Origin: a virus
IMG/VR virus record: IMGVR_UViG_3300050821_005532
Span: 1 to 49,548 of that record
DNA: 49,548 bases
Reading direction: 5' to 3' (one strand)
Position 1 is the first letter of the stretch, and each line of letters begins with the position of its first letter. The position numbers were made by a program, and so were the translations under genes. Below, in pieces: positions 16,005 through 26,320 of this stretch. The notes below the pieces were generated by a model. The model searched no databases. It had not been told where the DNA came from and worked only from the letters and a program-made list of their open reading frames with translations.

Positions 16005-19000
16005 CCGATCCCAGCGTAGGCGCGGAACTCTGGGTATCAGTCCTGCCCACCCTGCAAGGTCTGCAGGAGCGCTTCCGCCAGGCCGGCATCATCGCCGGGG
16101 ACGCGATGGGCCGCTCGGCCACCGAGAGCCTGACCCGCGTGCTGGCCGGTGCATCGGCGCAAGGCGTGGCACAGCATGGAGCGAAGACCGGCACGGAGTT
16201 CGCCCGCGGCTTCTCCGAGCAGGTCGCCTTCGGGATCAACGACACCTTCGAGAAACAGATCCCGGCATCGTTCCAGCGCGGCATGCGAACGGTGAAGTCG
16301 GCGTTTCCCACGCTGGCCCAGGAGATCGGGGGGCAGTTTGAATCGGCGCTGACCGCCCGCATCTCCGGTGCCGGTTCCTTCCGTGCGTTGCTCAATAACC
16401 CGGCCATCAGGACCATCGCGCACCAGACCGGGCAGCAGTTCCACCAGGAGTTCATCAACACCTTTGAGCAGGGCCTGGTGCCCTCCATCGCGGCCAGCCT
16501 GAGTAAGACGACGGGCCTGGGCGCGACCGCCGCCACCAACTTCGCCAAGTCGTTCCAGAACGGGCTGGCGCCGGAGCTGGGCAAGATCATCTCCAACATC
16601 CCGGTCCTCTCGTCCTTCGCGCCCCTGTTCAGCGGCATGGGCAAGGACGCCTCGGCGCTGTATAACGCGGCGTACAAGGAGGAAGCCGACAAGCTGGCGC
16701 CGGGCCTGAAGCCGTCGTACGACAAGGTCTACGCCAACATGGCCGACAAGGCGGCGGCAAGTGGGGCGCTGGCCGGAAAGCTGTTCAGCGGGGCCCTCTC
16801 CGCTGGCATCATCACCGCCGGTGAACTCGCCGTACACGCACAGGCCAAGATTCTCGAGTACGCCAACAAGGAGATCGCGGCGTTCGCCAAGGTCGGCAAG
16901 GAGGCAGCCGACACCCTAATGGATGGGTTCACCTCCCTCCTCGAAGGCAAAATGCCCAACGTCATGGCTGCCTTCAACGTGGTGGAGGAGGGCTTCAAGA
17001 CCGCGTTCGAGGTGCCGCTGACGGCGATCAACACCCTGATAGACGACACCGTGGGGCACATCCCATTGCTGGGCGCCCAGGTCAAGATGGTGCTGGGGGA
17101 GGCCGAGCAGGCGTTCGGCGCGGTGTTCGCCATCTTCGACGAGTTCAAGGGCTTGGCCGGCGAATACATGTCGTCGCTGCTGGAAGTCGGCAACACCTAC
17201 CTGGAGGTGTCCCGCAAGATCGCGGCCAGCACCCTGGATCCGGAGAACATCGAGGGCCTGACCGCCGCCGTGCGCGACATTATGGACTCCGGCGCCATCG
17301 TGCACCTGGACGATGTGTCCGAAGCCATCGGGCGTCTCAACAGCAACATCAAGGACCTCTCGCCCGAGCAGCTGAAAGAGCTGACCACCAACTTCGCCGA
17401 GATGGAGGAGATTCTCGGCCACTTCGACGCCACCAAGTTCGCCGGGGTGATCAACGCCTGGAACGTGGGCAGCGACAAGGCCAACGACATGCTCACGATC
17501 CTGGGCAACACCGCCCGGCTCACCGGCATCTCGATGGACCAGATGATCAGCGAGATGGAGCAGGTCGGCCCGGCCATGCGTGCCTTCGGGTACACCGCCG
17601 AGCAGGCGGGCACCTTCTTCGCGCGGATGGCCCAGGAGGGCGAGCCCGCACGCCGCGCGGTCTTCATGTGGACCCAGGCGTTCAAGGAGGCCACCAAGTC
17701 CGGCGAGGACCCGAAGTCGTGGCTGAACGACCAGATCATCGGCATTAAGCAGTTGATGGATCGCGGCGAGATGAACGAAGCCGCGAAGATGTTCGAGAAG
17801 TCGTTCGGCCAGCGCGCCACCCCGCTGCTGTTGGAGGACATCAAGAAGGGCATCCTCGACCTGCCCAGCGTGATGAAGAGTTTGGAGGGCTTGGAGACAC
17901 CCGCCAAGGAAGCGGTCGAGGCCACCCAGAGCCTGGACGACGCCCTGGAAAAGCTGAGCCAGCAGGCCAAGGCCACGCTGGCACCGCTGGGCGAGAACAT
18001 GGCCCACGGACTGGTGGACGCCAGCAACAACATCTCGCACTGGCTGACCGAGAACCAGGACAAGATCCTGCACTGGGGCACCGAGGTCGCGACCTACATC
18101 ATGCAGGCGGCGGGCAGCATCGTGCAGTTCATCGGCGACTCGCTGGTGCTGGTATCCGCGTTCCTCAACCCGCTCAAGGAGATGGTGATCGGCACCATCT
18201 CGGCCATCATCGCGCCGTTCCAGCTGCTGCTTAGCGTCCTCAACGACCTGCCGTTCATCGGCGACAAGTTCAAGGGCGCCAAGGACGCCATCGACCAGGT
18301 GCAGGGCAGCCTGTCCAAGATCGACGATTTCGACTTCACGCACATCGCCGAGGATCTCGGTCACCGGATGCAGGGCGTCGCGCGCAACGATATTCCGCAG
18401 GTGACAAGGGCCATACAAGATGCCAGCGGCGCGATGGAGGCCAACCTGCAGGTCACCTCGGCATTCACCGAGAAGATCAACGGCGAGCTGAAGCCCGCAT
18501 TCGACCAGATCAAGAACGCGCAGGGCGAGCTGATGGGCGGCACCGCCGAGCAGCCGTTCAACCTCAAGCTGTTGGGCACCCCGGCGCAGTGGCAGGACGT
18601 CACGAACAAGCTGCACAACATGGGCATCGACATCAAGACGAACACCGAGGGCGTTATCACCGCCATCGAGTTCGCCAACAAAGAGGCCCATGACAAGTGG
18701 GACGAGTGGTACAAGGAAGCCGCCAAGAACCCGAAGCATGTGCCGGTGGAGATGGACCCGCAGCGCGAGGGCAAAGACGTCAAGACATCCGGCGAGCTGG
18801 TGGAGCCCGGCAGCGTCGATGTCACGCTGAATCCCAAGGTCGGCCCCGGCAAGGGCGTGGTGGTGGACCCGAGCACCGGCCAGACGGTGCCGGAGTACGG
18901 GCCCGCTGGTCCGAGTGGCCCGGTGCGTACACCGGTCGGCGGGGCGCCGTCGTCGCTCGGCGCCCCCGGCGCCCCGGTTGCCGGTGACACAGCACTGGTC

Positions 19001-22000
19001 GCCGCGCTGCGGGCGAAGGGCTTCACCCCGGATCAAATCCGGCTCATCCAGGGCTTCAGCCAGGTCGAAGGTCGAAACCCGTCCGGTGTTCCAACACTGG
19101 GCTTCGTCGATAGCGAGATCGGCGGCTCTGATCTACAAACCCACGTCAACGCACTGGCCGACCAGTTCCAGAGGCGCGCCTCCGTAGCTGGTCCATACCC
19201 GGCTGGCGGCACCGATCAGGACAAAGCGGCGTGGATCGCCAGGCTCGTCGGACAGAGTGGCGTAGTCGATTACCACGGTGACCAGCAGCCAGCAGATTAC
19301 GTCCAACGAGTTGTCGCTGCTATGCAGGGCGTTCCTACAGTTCCCGGCAGCGGTCCCGTTGTCCCGGGCGCCCCGGCAGCCCCGGCTCCACTGGGAACCG
19401 CTGGCAATCCGCTCTTTGTCATTGGGCCGGCAACTCCCGCTGGACCGCCCCCACCGAGCGCACCCTCGGCGGTCATCACCCAGCAGTCGGGTGGCGTTCC
19501 GGCAGCACCGGCGCCCGCTCCCGGTCCGGCCCCGGTACCCGTCCCCACACCGGGCAGCCTCGGTATCCCAACGCTGCCCGGCGTCACTGCCCCGGCTGCC
19601 CCGGCCGCTCCGGCTGCACCGGCGGCTACCGGACCAAAGGCCAAGCCCGGCTTGGCATCCGAATTGTTGACGGGTCCGGATGGGAAGTTGCATTGGTACA
19701 ACGGTGAGGGGGTGGAGGTCTTTGGGCCGAGCGATGCCAAGCATGGTCAGCCTGTAACCCCCGCTGCACCGGCTGCTCCGGCTGCTCCGGCTGCTCCGGC
19801 AGCACCCGCCGCTCCTGGTGGTGCTCCGGGAGCATCCACCATCGCCGCACCCGTAGGTGGCTGGACGGACCACGGCGGCTGGGGCTACTACCACGCGCCG
19901 GATGGTCAGGTCTATTGGGTGCCCGCCGGGACAGCGCGCCCCACCGTTTCCAGCGCCGGACCGCCGGAGGCGCCCGGCGGCTACGAGTGGGTGCCGCAGG
20001 AATCCACCGAGCAGGGCCAAACCGTCCTGGTACTCACCAAGCAGGGTGGTGTCGGCAGATTCGGCGCCGTGCAGGTGCCCCCCTCCATTCAGATGGCTTC
20101 CGGCCCACCAGCCGCCGGTACGCCGGGCGGTCCACCGAAACCGGTGGTCGCGGGTCTGCCGCCGGGCGTGGTCGCGCTGACGGACGAGGAGTTCAACAAG
20201 GCGCGTGGCGGCCTGCCCACCCCTTCCGGCCCACCAGGCACCAAGACCTGGGTGCCGTACACGCAGGACGGCAAGAAGTATTGGGTGCCCGGCGATGCCA
20301 GCGGCGTCCCCATTGTGGGTCCGATGCCCAGCACCACCGCCGCCGCCGTCACTCCTCCACCCGCAGCGCCGGAGGGGGGGAAGCCGGGCACGGTTGCGCA
20401 CGGCGGCGCCAGCACCGCACCCAAGTCGCCCTCCGAGTTCTGGGGCGGTTCGGGCGCGTTCCCGCTCGGTGGCTGGGGAAGGGGCGGCGAAGGCAGGAAG
20501 CTGGGTAGCTTCTTCGAGAACCAGGGATTGGTCGACCCGCTCATCGCGCTGGGCGGGGAGATGCCTGGACTGCCAACAAGGTGGGGCAGCGGCAAAGCTT
20601 CGACATCCCTTGCCTACACCGCGCTACCCAGCGCCAGCCCCCCGGAAAGTTCACCGGACAAGGGATTCTGGTCGACGTTCGGGCACGCCGCGAGCGAGCG
20701 CTCGAAGAAGATCCTCTCCGACATCGCCGGCTGGCGGCTTGGCGGCGCGGTCGGCTTCCAGGGGGGCGGCGAGATCGACTTCTCCGGCGAACCCATAGAC
20801 CCCAACGACCCGTTGGGGCACCGCCCCAACAGCGATATGCCCGGCGACCTCGGTCCCAACGCGCAAATCTGGAAGAAGCTGCGCGAGTCGGCCGGTGGCC
20901 AATACCCGATCACCATGAGCCTCGATCCGGGCGAAACCCGCGACGTGCATGAGATAACCCACGAGGCGCCGGGCCAGAACATCCTGGGATCAGCCGACCC
21001 GGCGGTGTGGATTCCCAAGCTCAAGCGGCTGTTCGGTTTCCAGCGCGGCGGGATCGCGCAGGCCGATGTCGGTGGCCGCGACCCCGACGACTGGAACACC
21101 ACCGGGGGTGGAGGATCCTACCCACCCGACTGGTGGCCGTTCGCCACGCCGGGCGCCCATTTCGACAGGCCGGTCCCGCCGTTCCCCATGCCCCTCCCGC
21201 CCAGCAGCGCCTGGCACAAGGCCATACCGTTCAACGGCGGCGGCGACATCCCGTGGCTGCCGGGTAGCAGGAAGGGGCAGGACAGCATCTTCGCCATGCT
21301 GGCGCCCAACGAGCATGTGTGGACCGATGACGAGGTGGCCGCAGCGGGTGGGCACGGCGCGATGTACGGGATGCGCGCCGCCGTCAGGAGCGGCAAGAAG
21401 CCCAAGTTCTTCGACGCAGGCGGTCCAGGCGCCAGCTTGCAGCCGCTGCAGACACAGGGCGCGCAGGTGGACACCATCGCGCTGGGCTACGCGGTGGAGC
21501 AGCAGTTCGGCATCACCAACCAGGGCTTCTACCGCGCGCCGGACGCACCCAACGAACATGCCAGCGGGCTTGCCGTGGACATCATCGTGGGCACCGACAA
21601 CCCGGAGGGCACCACCGTCAAGGACTGGGTGATGGCCAATGCCGGGCAGTACGGCGTCGAGTACGCCATCTGGCAGAACACGCTGTGGTACCCGAACGGC
21701 CACAGCGAGGGCTTCGGCGCCAACCCGAGCGATGAGACTCAGAGCCACCGCAACCACGTTCACGTCCGCACCGTGGGTGGCGGCTTCCCGCCACGCGGCG
21801 GTCCGGGCGCGGGCGCTGGGCAACCCCGCACTGGAAGCGTCTCGTCGACGCCCGCGCCCGCTGCCGTCGCGCTCCTGGGAGCCGGGTACCAGGGCGGCGA
21901 GTCGGCACCGGCCGGTGCGGCTGCCGGTGACCCGAGCCGGGGGACGACCGGCACCGGCGGATCGACGCCGTACACGCCGATGGATTCCAGCGGTGCCAAT

Positions 22001-23248
22001 GCCGGTAGTCCCGGTGGTCCGGTGATCGGGCCCGGTGGCCCCCAGTCACCCGGCTATCCGAGCCCGTGGGGTCCGGCGCCGCCGGGCGTGGCCTACGACC
22101 CGCGCCAGCAGGCGGACTGGACCGCCCGGACCGAGCAGTGGCAGCTGGGCATCCAGACAGCCCGGCAGAACGTCACCGACCGCTACGGCGAGCTGGACCA
22201 GGCATTGCAAGACCAGGCCGCAGCCCACGAAGCCGCCGCCGCGCAGCAGCGCGAACTCTCCCGGCTAGAGGGCCTCTACAACAGCCCGGAGCTGATCAGG
22301 TCGCACGCCGAGGAACTCGACAAGCAGAAGAAGGCCGTGTCCGACGCCAACCAGAAAGAAGGGGAGGAAAACGCCAAGGTAGTCAAGGCGAGGCAGGAGT
22401 ATGGGCAGGCCACCGCCGAGCAGACTATCAAGGAGCAGGAGGCGCCCCCCAAGCCGCCCACGGAGGAGAAGGGCAAGGAGGACAAGGACGCCAAGCAGCT
22501 GGGCGCCGGCCTGGTCAAAGGCATCTTCCAGGAGCTGGGATTCCCGGACGTGTTCGGCAAGCCGTTCACCGAGTGGGGGATCTGGAAGCTGGCTATGGGT
22601 GGCCTCGGTGTCGGCGCGGGCCTGATGCAGAACATGGGCCAGGTGCAGACCGGCATGTTCGCCCCGCCCGGCAGCCCCGGCGCGCAGCTCCCCTCAAGCC
22701 TGTTCAGTGGCCTGCTCGGCGGCGTGGGCGCCCCCGGCCTCGGCAAGGACCTGTTCGGCAAGCAGCCCAGGCCCGGTGAGGGGACGCCCGGCGTCTCAGG
22801 CCAGCCGCCGACCGGCGGTGGCACCCAACACTTCACGCCGCCCCCGCTGCCGGTGGCCGGTGCCCCGGCTCCATCTGCCGGTGCCCCCGGCAGTCCTGTT
22901 CCGCAAGCGCCGTCGCAGCCTCGCTCGGCTGGTCCCGGCAACCCCCCGCCCGGCGTCACACCGGGCTCTGGTCAGGGTGGTTGGGGAATGTGGGGCGCCG
23001 GTAATGCCCTGTTCGGCGCCGGTGATGGCGCCGCCACCACGAGCTGGCTGTCCGCTTCTCAGGCTCCGGCAGAGCAGCCGCTCGGCACACCGGGCGGCGT
23101 GGGCGGCACACTGCACGTCACCGTCAACAACAGCCCGTTCGCGCCCACCCCGCCCATCGCGGACTCGATCAAGGAAATCGGCAACTCCACCAGCGCCACC
23201 GCCGTCTCCGGCGGCGCACCGTTAGCCACCGTCCCGGGCGGCGGCTGA
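16001..23248 (+). CDS. Tape measure protein with embedded hydrolase-like domains
   Basis: 2415 residues, the largest gene. Residues 1-750 are helical with hydrophobic stretches (about 700-745: SIVQFIGDSLVLVSAF...IISAI-like). Residues about 997-1109 resemble a lysozyme-like module (LRAKGFTPDQIRLIQGFSQ...GFVDSEIG). Residues 1110-1500 are Pro/Ala-rich linkers carrying DGKLHWYN, DGQVYWVP and DGKKYWVP units at 1227, 1301 and 1423. Residues about 1830-1923 match a zinc peptidase-like/ARB_07466-type domain with His1853 and Asp1860 (HASGLAVD) and His1916, 1919, 1921 (HRNHVHV). Residues about 2037-2147 are coiled coil. It sets tail length; the hydrolase parts may locally open the cell wall during DNA injection. 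Confidence 0.9.
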   Translation: MTDPSVGAELWVSVLPTLQGLQERFRQAGIIAGDAMGRSATESLTRVLAGASAQGVAQHGAKTGTEFARGFSEQVAFGINDTFEKQIPASFQRGMRTVKSAFPTLAQEIGGQFESALTARISGAGSFRALLNNPAIRTIAHQTGQQFHQEFINTFEQGLVPSIAASLSKTTGLGATAATNFAKSFQNGLAPELGKIISNIPVLSSFAPLFSGMGKDASALYNAAYKEEADKLAPGLKPSYDKVYANMADKAAASGALAGKLFSGALSAGIITAGELAVHAQAKILEYANKEIAAFAKVGKEAADTLMDGFTSLLEGKMPNVMAAFNVVEEGFKTAFEVPLTAINTLIDDTVGHIPLLGAQVKMVLGEAEQAFGAVFAIFDEFKGLAGEYMSSLLEVGNTYLEVSRKIAASTLDPENIEGLTAAVRDIMDSGAIVHLDDVSEAIGRLNSNIKDLSPEQLKELTTNFAEMEEILGHFDATKFAGVINAWNVGSDKANDMLTILGNTARLTGISMDQMISEMEQVGPAMRAFGYTAEQAGTFFARMAQEGEPARRAVFMWTQAFKEATKSGEDPKSWLNDQIIGIKQLMDRGEMNEAAKMFEKSFGQRATPLLLEDIKKGILDLPSVMKSLEGLETPAKEAVEATQSLDDALEKLSQQAKATLAPLGENMAHGLVDASNNISHWLTENQDKILHWGTEVATYIMQAAGSIVQFIGDSLVLVSAFLNPLKEMVIGTISAIIAPFQLLLSVLNDLPFIGDKFKGAKDAIDQVQGSLSKIDDFDFTHIAEDLGHRMQGVARNDIPQVTRAIQDASGAMEANLQVTSAFTEKINGELKPAFDQIKNAQGELMGGTAEQPFNLKLLGTPAQWQDVTNKLHNMGIDIKTNTEGVITAIEFANKEAHDKWDEWYKEAAKNPKHVPVEMDPQREGKDVKTSGELVEPGSVDVTLNPKVGPGKGVVVDPSTGQTVPEYGPAGPSGPVRTPVGGAPSSLGAPGAPVAGDTALVAALRAKGFTPDQIRLIQGFSQVEGRNPSGVPTLGFVDSEIGGSDLQTHVNALADQFQRRASVAGPYPAGGTDQDKAAWIARLVGQSGVVDYHGDQQPADYVQRVVAAMQGVPTVPGSGPVVPGAPAAPAPLGTAGNPLFVIGPATPAGPPPPSAPSAVITQQSGGVPAAPAPAPGPAPVPVPTPGSLGIPTLPGVTAPAAPAAPAAPAATGPKAKPGLASELLTGPDGKLHWYNGEGVEVFGPSDAKHGQPVTPAAPAAPAAPAAPAAPAAPGGAPGASTIAAPVGGWTDHGGWGYYHAPDGQVYWVPAGTARPTVSSAGPPEAPGGYEWVPQESTEQGQTVLVLTKQGGVGRFGAVQVPPSIQMASGPPAAGTPGGPPKPVVAGLPPGVVALTDEEFNKARGGLPTPSGPPGTKTWVPYTQDGKKYWVPGDASGVPIVGPMPSTTAAAVTPPPAAPEGGKPGTVAHGGASTAPKSPSEFWGGSGAFPLGGWGRGGEGRKLGSFFENQGLVDPLIALGGEMPGLPTRWGSGKASTSLAYTALPSASPPESSPDKGFWSTFGHAASERSKKILSDIAGWRLGGAVGFQGGGEIDFSGEPIDPNDPLGHRPNSDMPGDLGPNAQIWKKLRESAGGQYPITMSLDPGETRDVHEITHEAPGQNILGSADPAVWIPKLKRLFGFQRGGIAQADVGGRDPDDWNTTGGGGSYPPDWWPFATPGAHFDRPVPPFPMPLPPSSAWHKAIPFNGGGDIPWLPGSRKGQDSIFAMLAPNEHVWTDDEVAAAGGHGAMYGMRAAVRSGKKPKFFDAGGPGASLQPLQTQGAQVDTIALGYAVEQQFGITNQGFYRAPDAPNEHASGLAVDIIVGTDNPEGTTVKDWVMANAGQYGVEYAIWQNTLWYPNGHSEGFGANPSDETQSHRNHVHVRTVGGGFPPRGGPGAGAGQPRTGSVSSTPAPAAVALLGAGYQGGESAPAGAAAGDPSRGTTGTGGSTPYTPMDSSGANAGSPGGPVIGPGGPQSPGYPSPWGPAPPGVAYDPRQQADWTARTEQWQLGIQTARQNVTDRYGELDQALQDQAAAHEAAAAQQRELSRLEGLYNSPELIRSHAEELDKQKKAVSDANQKEGEENAKVVKARQEYGQATAEQTIKEQEAPPKPPTEEKGKEDKDAKQLGAGLVKGIFQELGFPDVFGKPFTEWGIWKLAMGGLGVGAGLMQNMGQVQTGMFAPPGSPGAQLPSSLFSGLLGGVGAPGLGKDLFGKQPRPGEGTPGVSGQPPTGGGTQHFTPPPLPVAGAPAPSAGAPGSPVPQAPSQPRSAGPGNPPPGVTPGSGQGGWGMWGAGNALFGAGDGAATTSWLSASQAPAEQPLGTPGGVGGTLHVTVNNSPFAPTPPIADSIKEIGNSTSATAVSGGAPLATVPGGG
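19769..19815 (+). repeat. Short tandem repeat coding for Ala-Ala-Pro
   Basis: Three near-perfect copies of the 9-bp unit GGCTGCTCC lie back to back, continuing into related GCAGCACCC units. They encode an (AAP)n linker in the tape measure. A similar Ala-Pro run with different codons lies around 19590-19630. Such runs are prone to slippage, so linker length may vary between relatives. Confidence 0.6.
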
Positions 23249-23249
23249 C

Positions 23250-24350
23250 ATGACGACCTTCATCCAGCCCGGCACCGTCTTCTCCGGCAACACCACCGCC
23301 GCGCACTACATCCCGCCGCCCGGACCCACCGCCTTCAACCAGCTGCCGCCACAGCTGCGCGGGATGCAGACGCACGCCGTCTACATCAGCCCGACCCAGC
23401 AGTACTTCAACCTGGCCGGGCCGGGCAAGGGCATCCAGGGCGTCCGGTTCGTCAACCAGCTCACCGGCGATCAGTCCTGGCCAGTCGAGCAGGTGATCAC
23501 CAACTCGCCGTACGTGATGGGCGCCGACATCGCCCGCGCCAACGTCGGCCAGCGGATGTTCACCGCGGGCATCGTGATCGGCAACCAGGCGCCGCCGATG
23601 ACCGAGTACCAGTTCCGCATGTCCGAGGCCAACTGGTGGGACGGGCAGGACGAGAACAACGACGGCTGGCTGGGCCTTTACACCCGCTTCAGCGGCTGGC
23701 GGTGGATCCCGGTGCGGCCGTTCGAGACCATCAAGACGCCACAGAAGATGGACGCCACCGCGTTCGGCAACAACGCCTGCATGTACGACATCACCTGGAT
23801 CGCCAGCCGCCCGTACTTCACCAAGGTGGCGCTCTACAGCACCTTCCAAGCCGTCCTCGCCGGTACACCCACCCCACCGCCGGACGCCCTGCTGGGCGGT
23901 CTGATCGACCAGTTGCTCGGCGACGTGTACTACTGGGGAACCCTCACGCTGGCCAACCGCGGCGACCTGCCCAGCTACGCGCAGTTCTTCGTTACCAGCC
24001 CCGGACAGGCCATCGTGCAGGACAACGATTCCAGCCGCCTGGTGCCGCTGCCCCTCACCAGTCCCAGCGTGGGCACCTATATGTGCGACACCGAGCCGGG
24101 CAAGCGCACGCTGACGGCGGCCAACGACCCGCAGGACAACCTGCTGTTCGACCTGATCCGGCAAAGCCAGATCCTCGACTTCTTCTTGTCAGGTATCGCC
24201 AACGAGGGGCTGCCGCTGCAGTTGACCTGGAACAACCGCTTCATCTACAGCGTGCCGCCACGCACCGCCGTCCAGCTCACCGTGGGCCACAGCGAGCCCA
24301 ACGGCGTCATCACCGCCCTGCTGCCGCAGCGGTACAAGCGGAGCCGCTGA
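23250..24350 (+). CDS. Minor tail protein (distal tail-like)
   Basis: 366 residues, first gene after the tape measure, where the distal tail (Dit-like) protein is normally encoded. The middle is Trp/Tyr-rich beta structure (NWWDGQDENNDGWLGLYTRF, WRWIPVRPFET), and the C-terminal strand region ends in TAVQLTVGHSEPNGVITALL. The ATG follows the tape measure stop by one base. Assignment by order and composition. Confidence 0.65.
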   Translation: MTTFIQPGTVFSGNTTAAHYIPPPGPTAFNQLPPQLRGMQTHAVYISPTQQYFNLAGPGKGIQGVRFVNQLTGDQSWPVEQVITNSPYVMGADIARANVGQRMFTAGIVIGNQAPPMTEYQFRMSEANWWDGQDENNDGWLGLYTRFSGWRWIPVRPFETIKTPQKMDATAFGNNACMYDITWIASRPYFTKVALYSTFQAVLAGTPTPPPDALLGGLIDQLLGDVYYWGTLTLANRGDLPSYAQFFVTSPGQAIVQDNDSSRLVPLPLTSPSVGTYMCDTEPGKRTLTAANDPQDNLLFDLIRQSQILDFFLSGIANEGLPLQLTWNNRFIYSVPPRTAVQLTVGHSEPNGVITALLPQRYKRSR

Positions 24351-26320
24351 TGACGCAATTCCTGGAAACCTTCCTGCCCGGCCTGGCCAGCACGGCGTCC
24401 GAGTCCCAGCTGCAATTCGACCAGTGGCTGTATGACTTCGTGCCCGGCATTGGCGTGCCGGATGTGCCGGACCCGCTGACCGCACCGGCCAGCACGGCGG
24501 TCTACCTCAACGGCATCCGCGATGTCACCATCCAGGCCGGTAACCAGCGCCCGCTGATCCGGGTGACGGACGGCAACCTCAACATCATGACCGAGCTGAT
24601 GGGCGAACTCTCCTGCACGATGGAGGACCTGAGCGCCGACACCGGCAAGGTTACGCTCACAATCCTGTACGACAACTGGCTGGTGAACTGGATGACCCAG
24701 CAGACGATGGACGTCGAAGACCTCAACCTGCTCATCGACCCCATCCCCACCCAGCCGGACTGGCGCACCCGGTGGGGCGGCAAGATCACCGAGCTGCACG
24801 TCAAGAAGGACGCCAAGGGCATCCACAGCATCGAGATCACCGCGCTGCACTTCCGCGAGCACGCCAAGCGCCTGCTGGTCGCCGCCAACCCGATCTTCCC
24901 GCCGGAGATTCAGCTGCCGCGCATGTGGGTGCTGCCGGGCCCGATGCGCACCATCGGCTTCATCACCGCGTTCGTCAACCTGGCCCGGCTGTTCATGCCG
25001 GGGTGGTCCACCATCACCAACATCGCCAACCCGGCCGGGTGGATCAACCCGCTGGGGCCGGACGCGGTGCTCAACGTGCTGCCCACCGAGTGGCCGATCC
25101 AGCCGGCCTTCGTGGACCCGGTGCTCGACCAGTCCCGATGGACCACCATCGGCGCCACCTGGAACGACTGGCACTCCGTCTTCGGCGATCTGCTCACCGA
25201 CTCCGGCTGCCAGATGCGCTTCTACACCTACCTGACCACCGACCCGGACAGCCCCAACGTCGAGCTGGCCAGCATCCTCAACCTGGGCCCGGACCTGCTG
25301 GCCCAGCTGGGCATCGACCTGGGCGGGCTCACCGAGGACATCGAAAGCGTCATCAACAAGCTGACCGCCCCGCAGCGCAACGCGGTGGTCTGCGTGTTCG
25401 AGAACATCAGTGGCGTCACCGGCCCCACCGGCACGGCGGCGGACGGCCTGATCTCCACAGTGGCGATCACCTTGGACGACCTGATCACGCCCATTGCCAT
25501 CAACCCCAGCACCGGCGAGACGTTCGACCCCGGCCAGGTGCTGAACGGCGAGCCGGTGGAGGACGCCACCGGGCTGGACCGCACCTACCTGTTGGAGCAG
25601 CTGACCGACACCGCACCGGCACCGCCCAAGGTGATCTGGTGGGACAGCTACTACAACGGCATGGAGTCCACCGACCTGACGTGGCACAAGGGCTCGGTCA
25701 AGACGATCATGACCGGCTCGAAATCGCCCACCATCGTCAACGAAGCGCAGACGTTTGCTATCCGGTATGCGCTGGCGCAGCTTTCTATGGTGCTCAACTG
25801 GTGGCTGGGCGTGGGAGCAGGAGGTCAACAGCAGACTCCGGGCACCCCAGGACTCGACAATCTCTACCAGAACCAGCTGGACAACACTTTGCTGGCCTGG
25901 GAGAGGTTCACCGATCCCATCCGTGCCGTGTACGCGGGCGACATGGCGTGGCAGGAGCATTTCGAGAAGGGCAGCGGCACCGCGTACACGCTGGCCTCCA
26001 TCCTCACCCTGCGATCCGGCGACTGGAAGACGCGGGCGTTCGCCGCCTTCAAGGCCAAAACCATCGACGGTCATCCCTGGATCGCCCACCTGGACTTCAA
26101 CGTAGGGGACCGGGTGGGCTTCGAACAGAACGGCATCATCTACGTGGACAACGTGGTGGGCATCAAGCGCGAGTGGGACTGGCAGAAGCCGATTACCGTG
26201 TCGGTCTCCATCGGCGAGGACAAGAACAAGAGCGACCCGTTCAATGCCGCGTTCAAGACGATGGCTGCGATGTACTCGTTGGTGGGCGAGCTGGCAGGAC
26301 AGGGGACGCTGTTCGGATGA
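24350..26320 (+). CDS. Minor tail protein, Gp37-like
   Basis: 656 residues. The pattern VTIQAGNQRPLIRVTDGNL...GELSCTMEDLSADTG near the N-terminus and the C-terminal DFNVGDRVGFEQNGIIYVDNVVGI...ITVSVSIGEDK match the siphovirus Gp37-like/ baseplate hub family (Tal-like proteins of actinophages). It probably forms the hub at the tail tip. The ATG overlaps the previous TGA (TGATG), and the stop overlaps the next ATG. Confidence 0.75.
   Translation: MTQFLETFLPGLASTASESQLQFDQWLYDFVPGIGVPDVPDPLTAPASTAVYLNGIRDVTIQAGNQRPLIRVTDGNLNIMTELMGELSCTMEDLSADTGKVTLTILYDNWLVNWMTQQTMDVEDLNLLIDPIPTQPDWRTRWGGKITELHVKKDAKGIHSIEITALHFREHAKRLLVAANPIFPPEIQLPRMWVLPGPMRTIGFITAFVNLARLFMPGWSTITNIANPAGWINPLGPDAVLNVLPTEWPIQPAFVDPVLDQSRWTTIGATWNDWHSVFGDLLTDSGCQMRFYTYLTTDPDSPNVELASILNLGPDLLAQLGIDLGGLTEDIESVINKLTAPQRNAVVCVFENISGVTGPTGTAADGLISTVAITLDDLITPIAINPSTGETFDPGQVLNGEPVEDATGLDRTYLLEQLTDTAPAPPKVIWWDSYYNGMESTDLTWHKGSVKTIMTGSKSPTIVNEAQTFAIRYALAQLSMVLNWWLGVGAGGQQQTPGTPGLDNLYQNQLDNTLLAWERFTDPIRAVYAGDMAWQEHFEKGSGTAYTLASILTLRSGDWKTRAFAAFKAKTIDGHPWIAHLDFNVGDRVGFEQNGIIYVDNVVGIKREWDWQKPITVSVSIGEDKNKSDPFNAAFKTMAAMYSLVGELAGQGTLFG

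Noticed and set aside
16916-19036. A 706-codon minus-strand frame opposite the tape measure
   Set aside because: Same kind of shadow frame: biased composition, no ribosome site in context, and it contradicts the tape measure frame.
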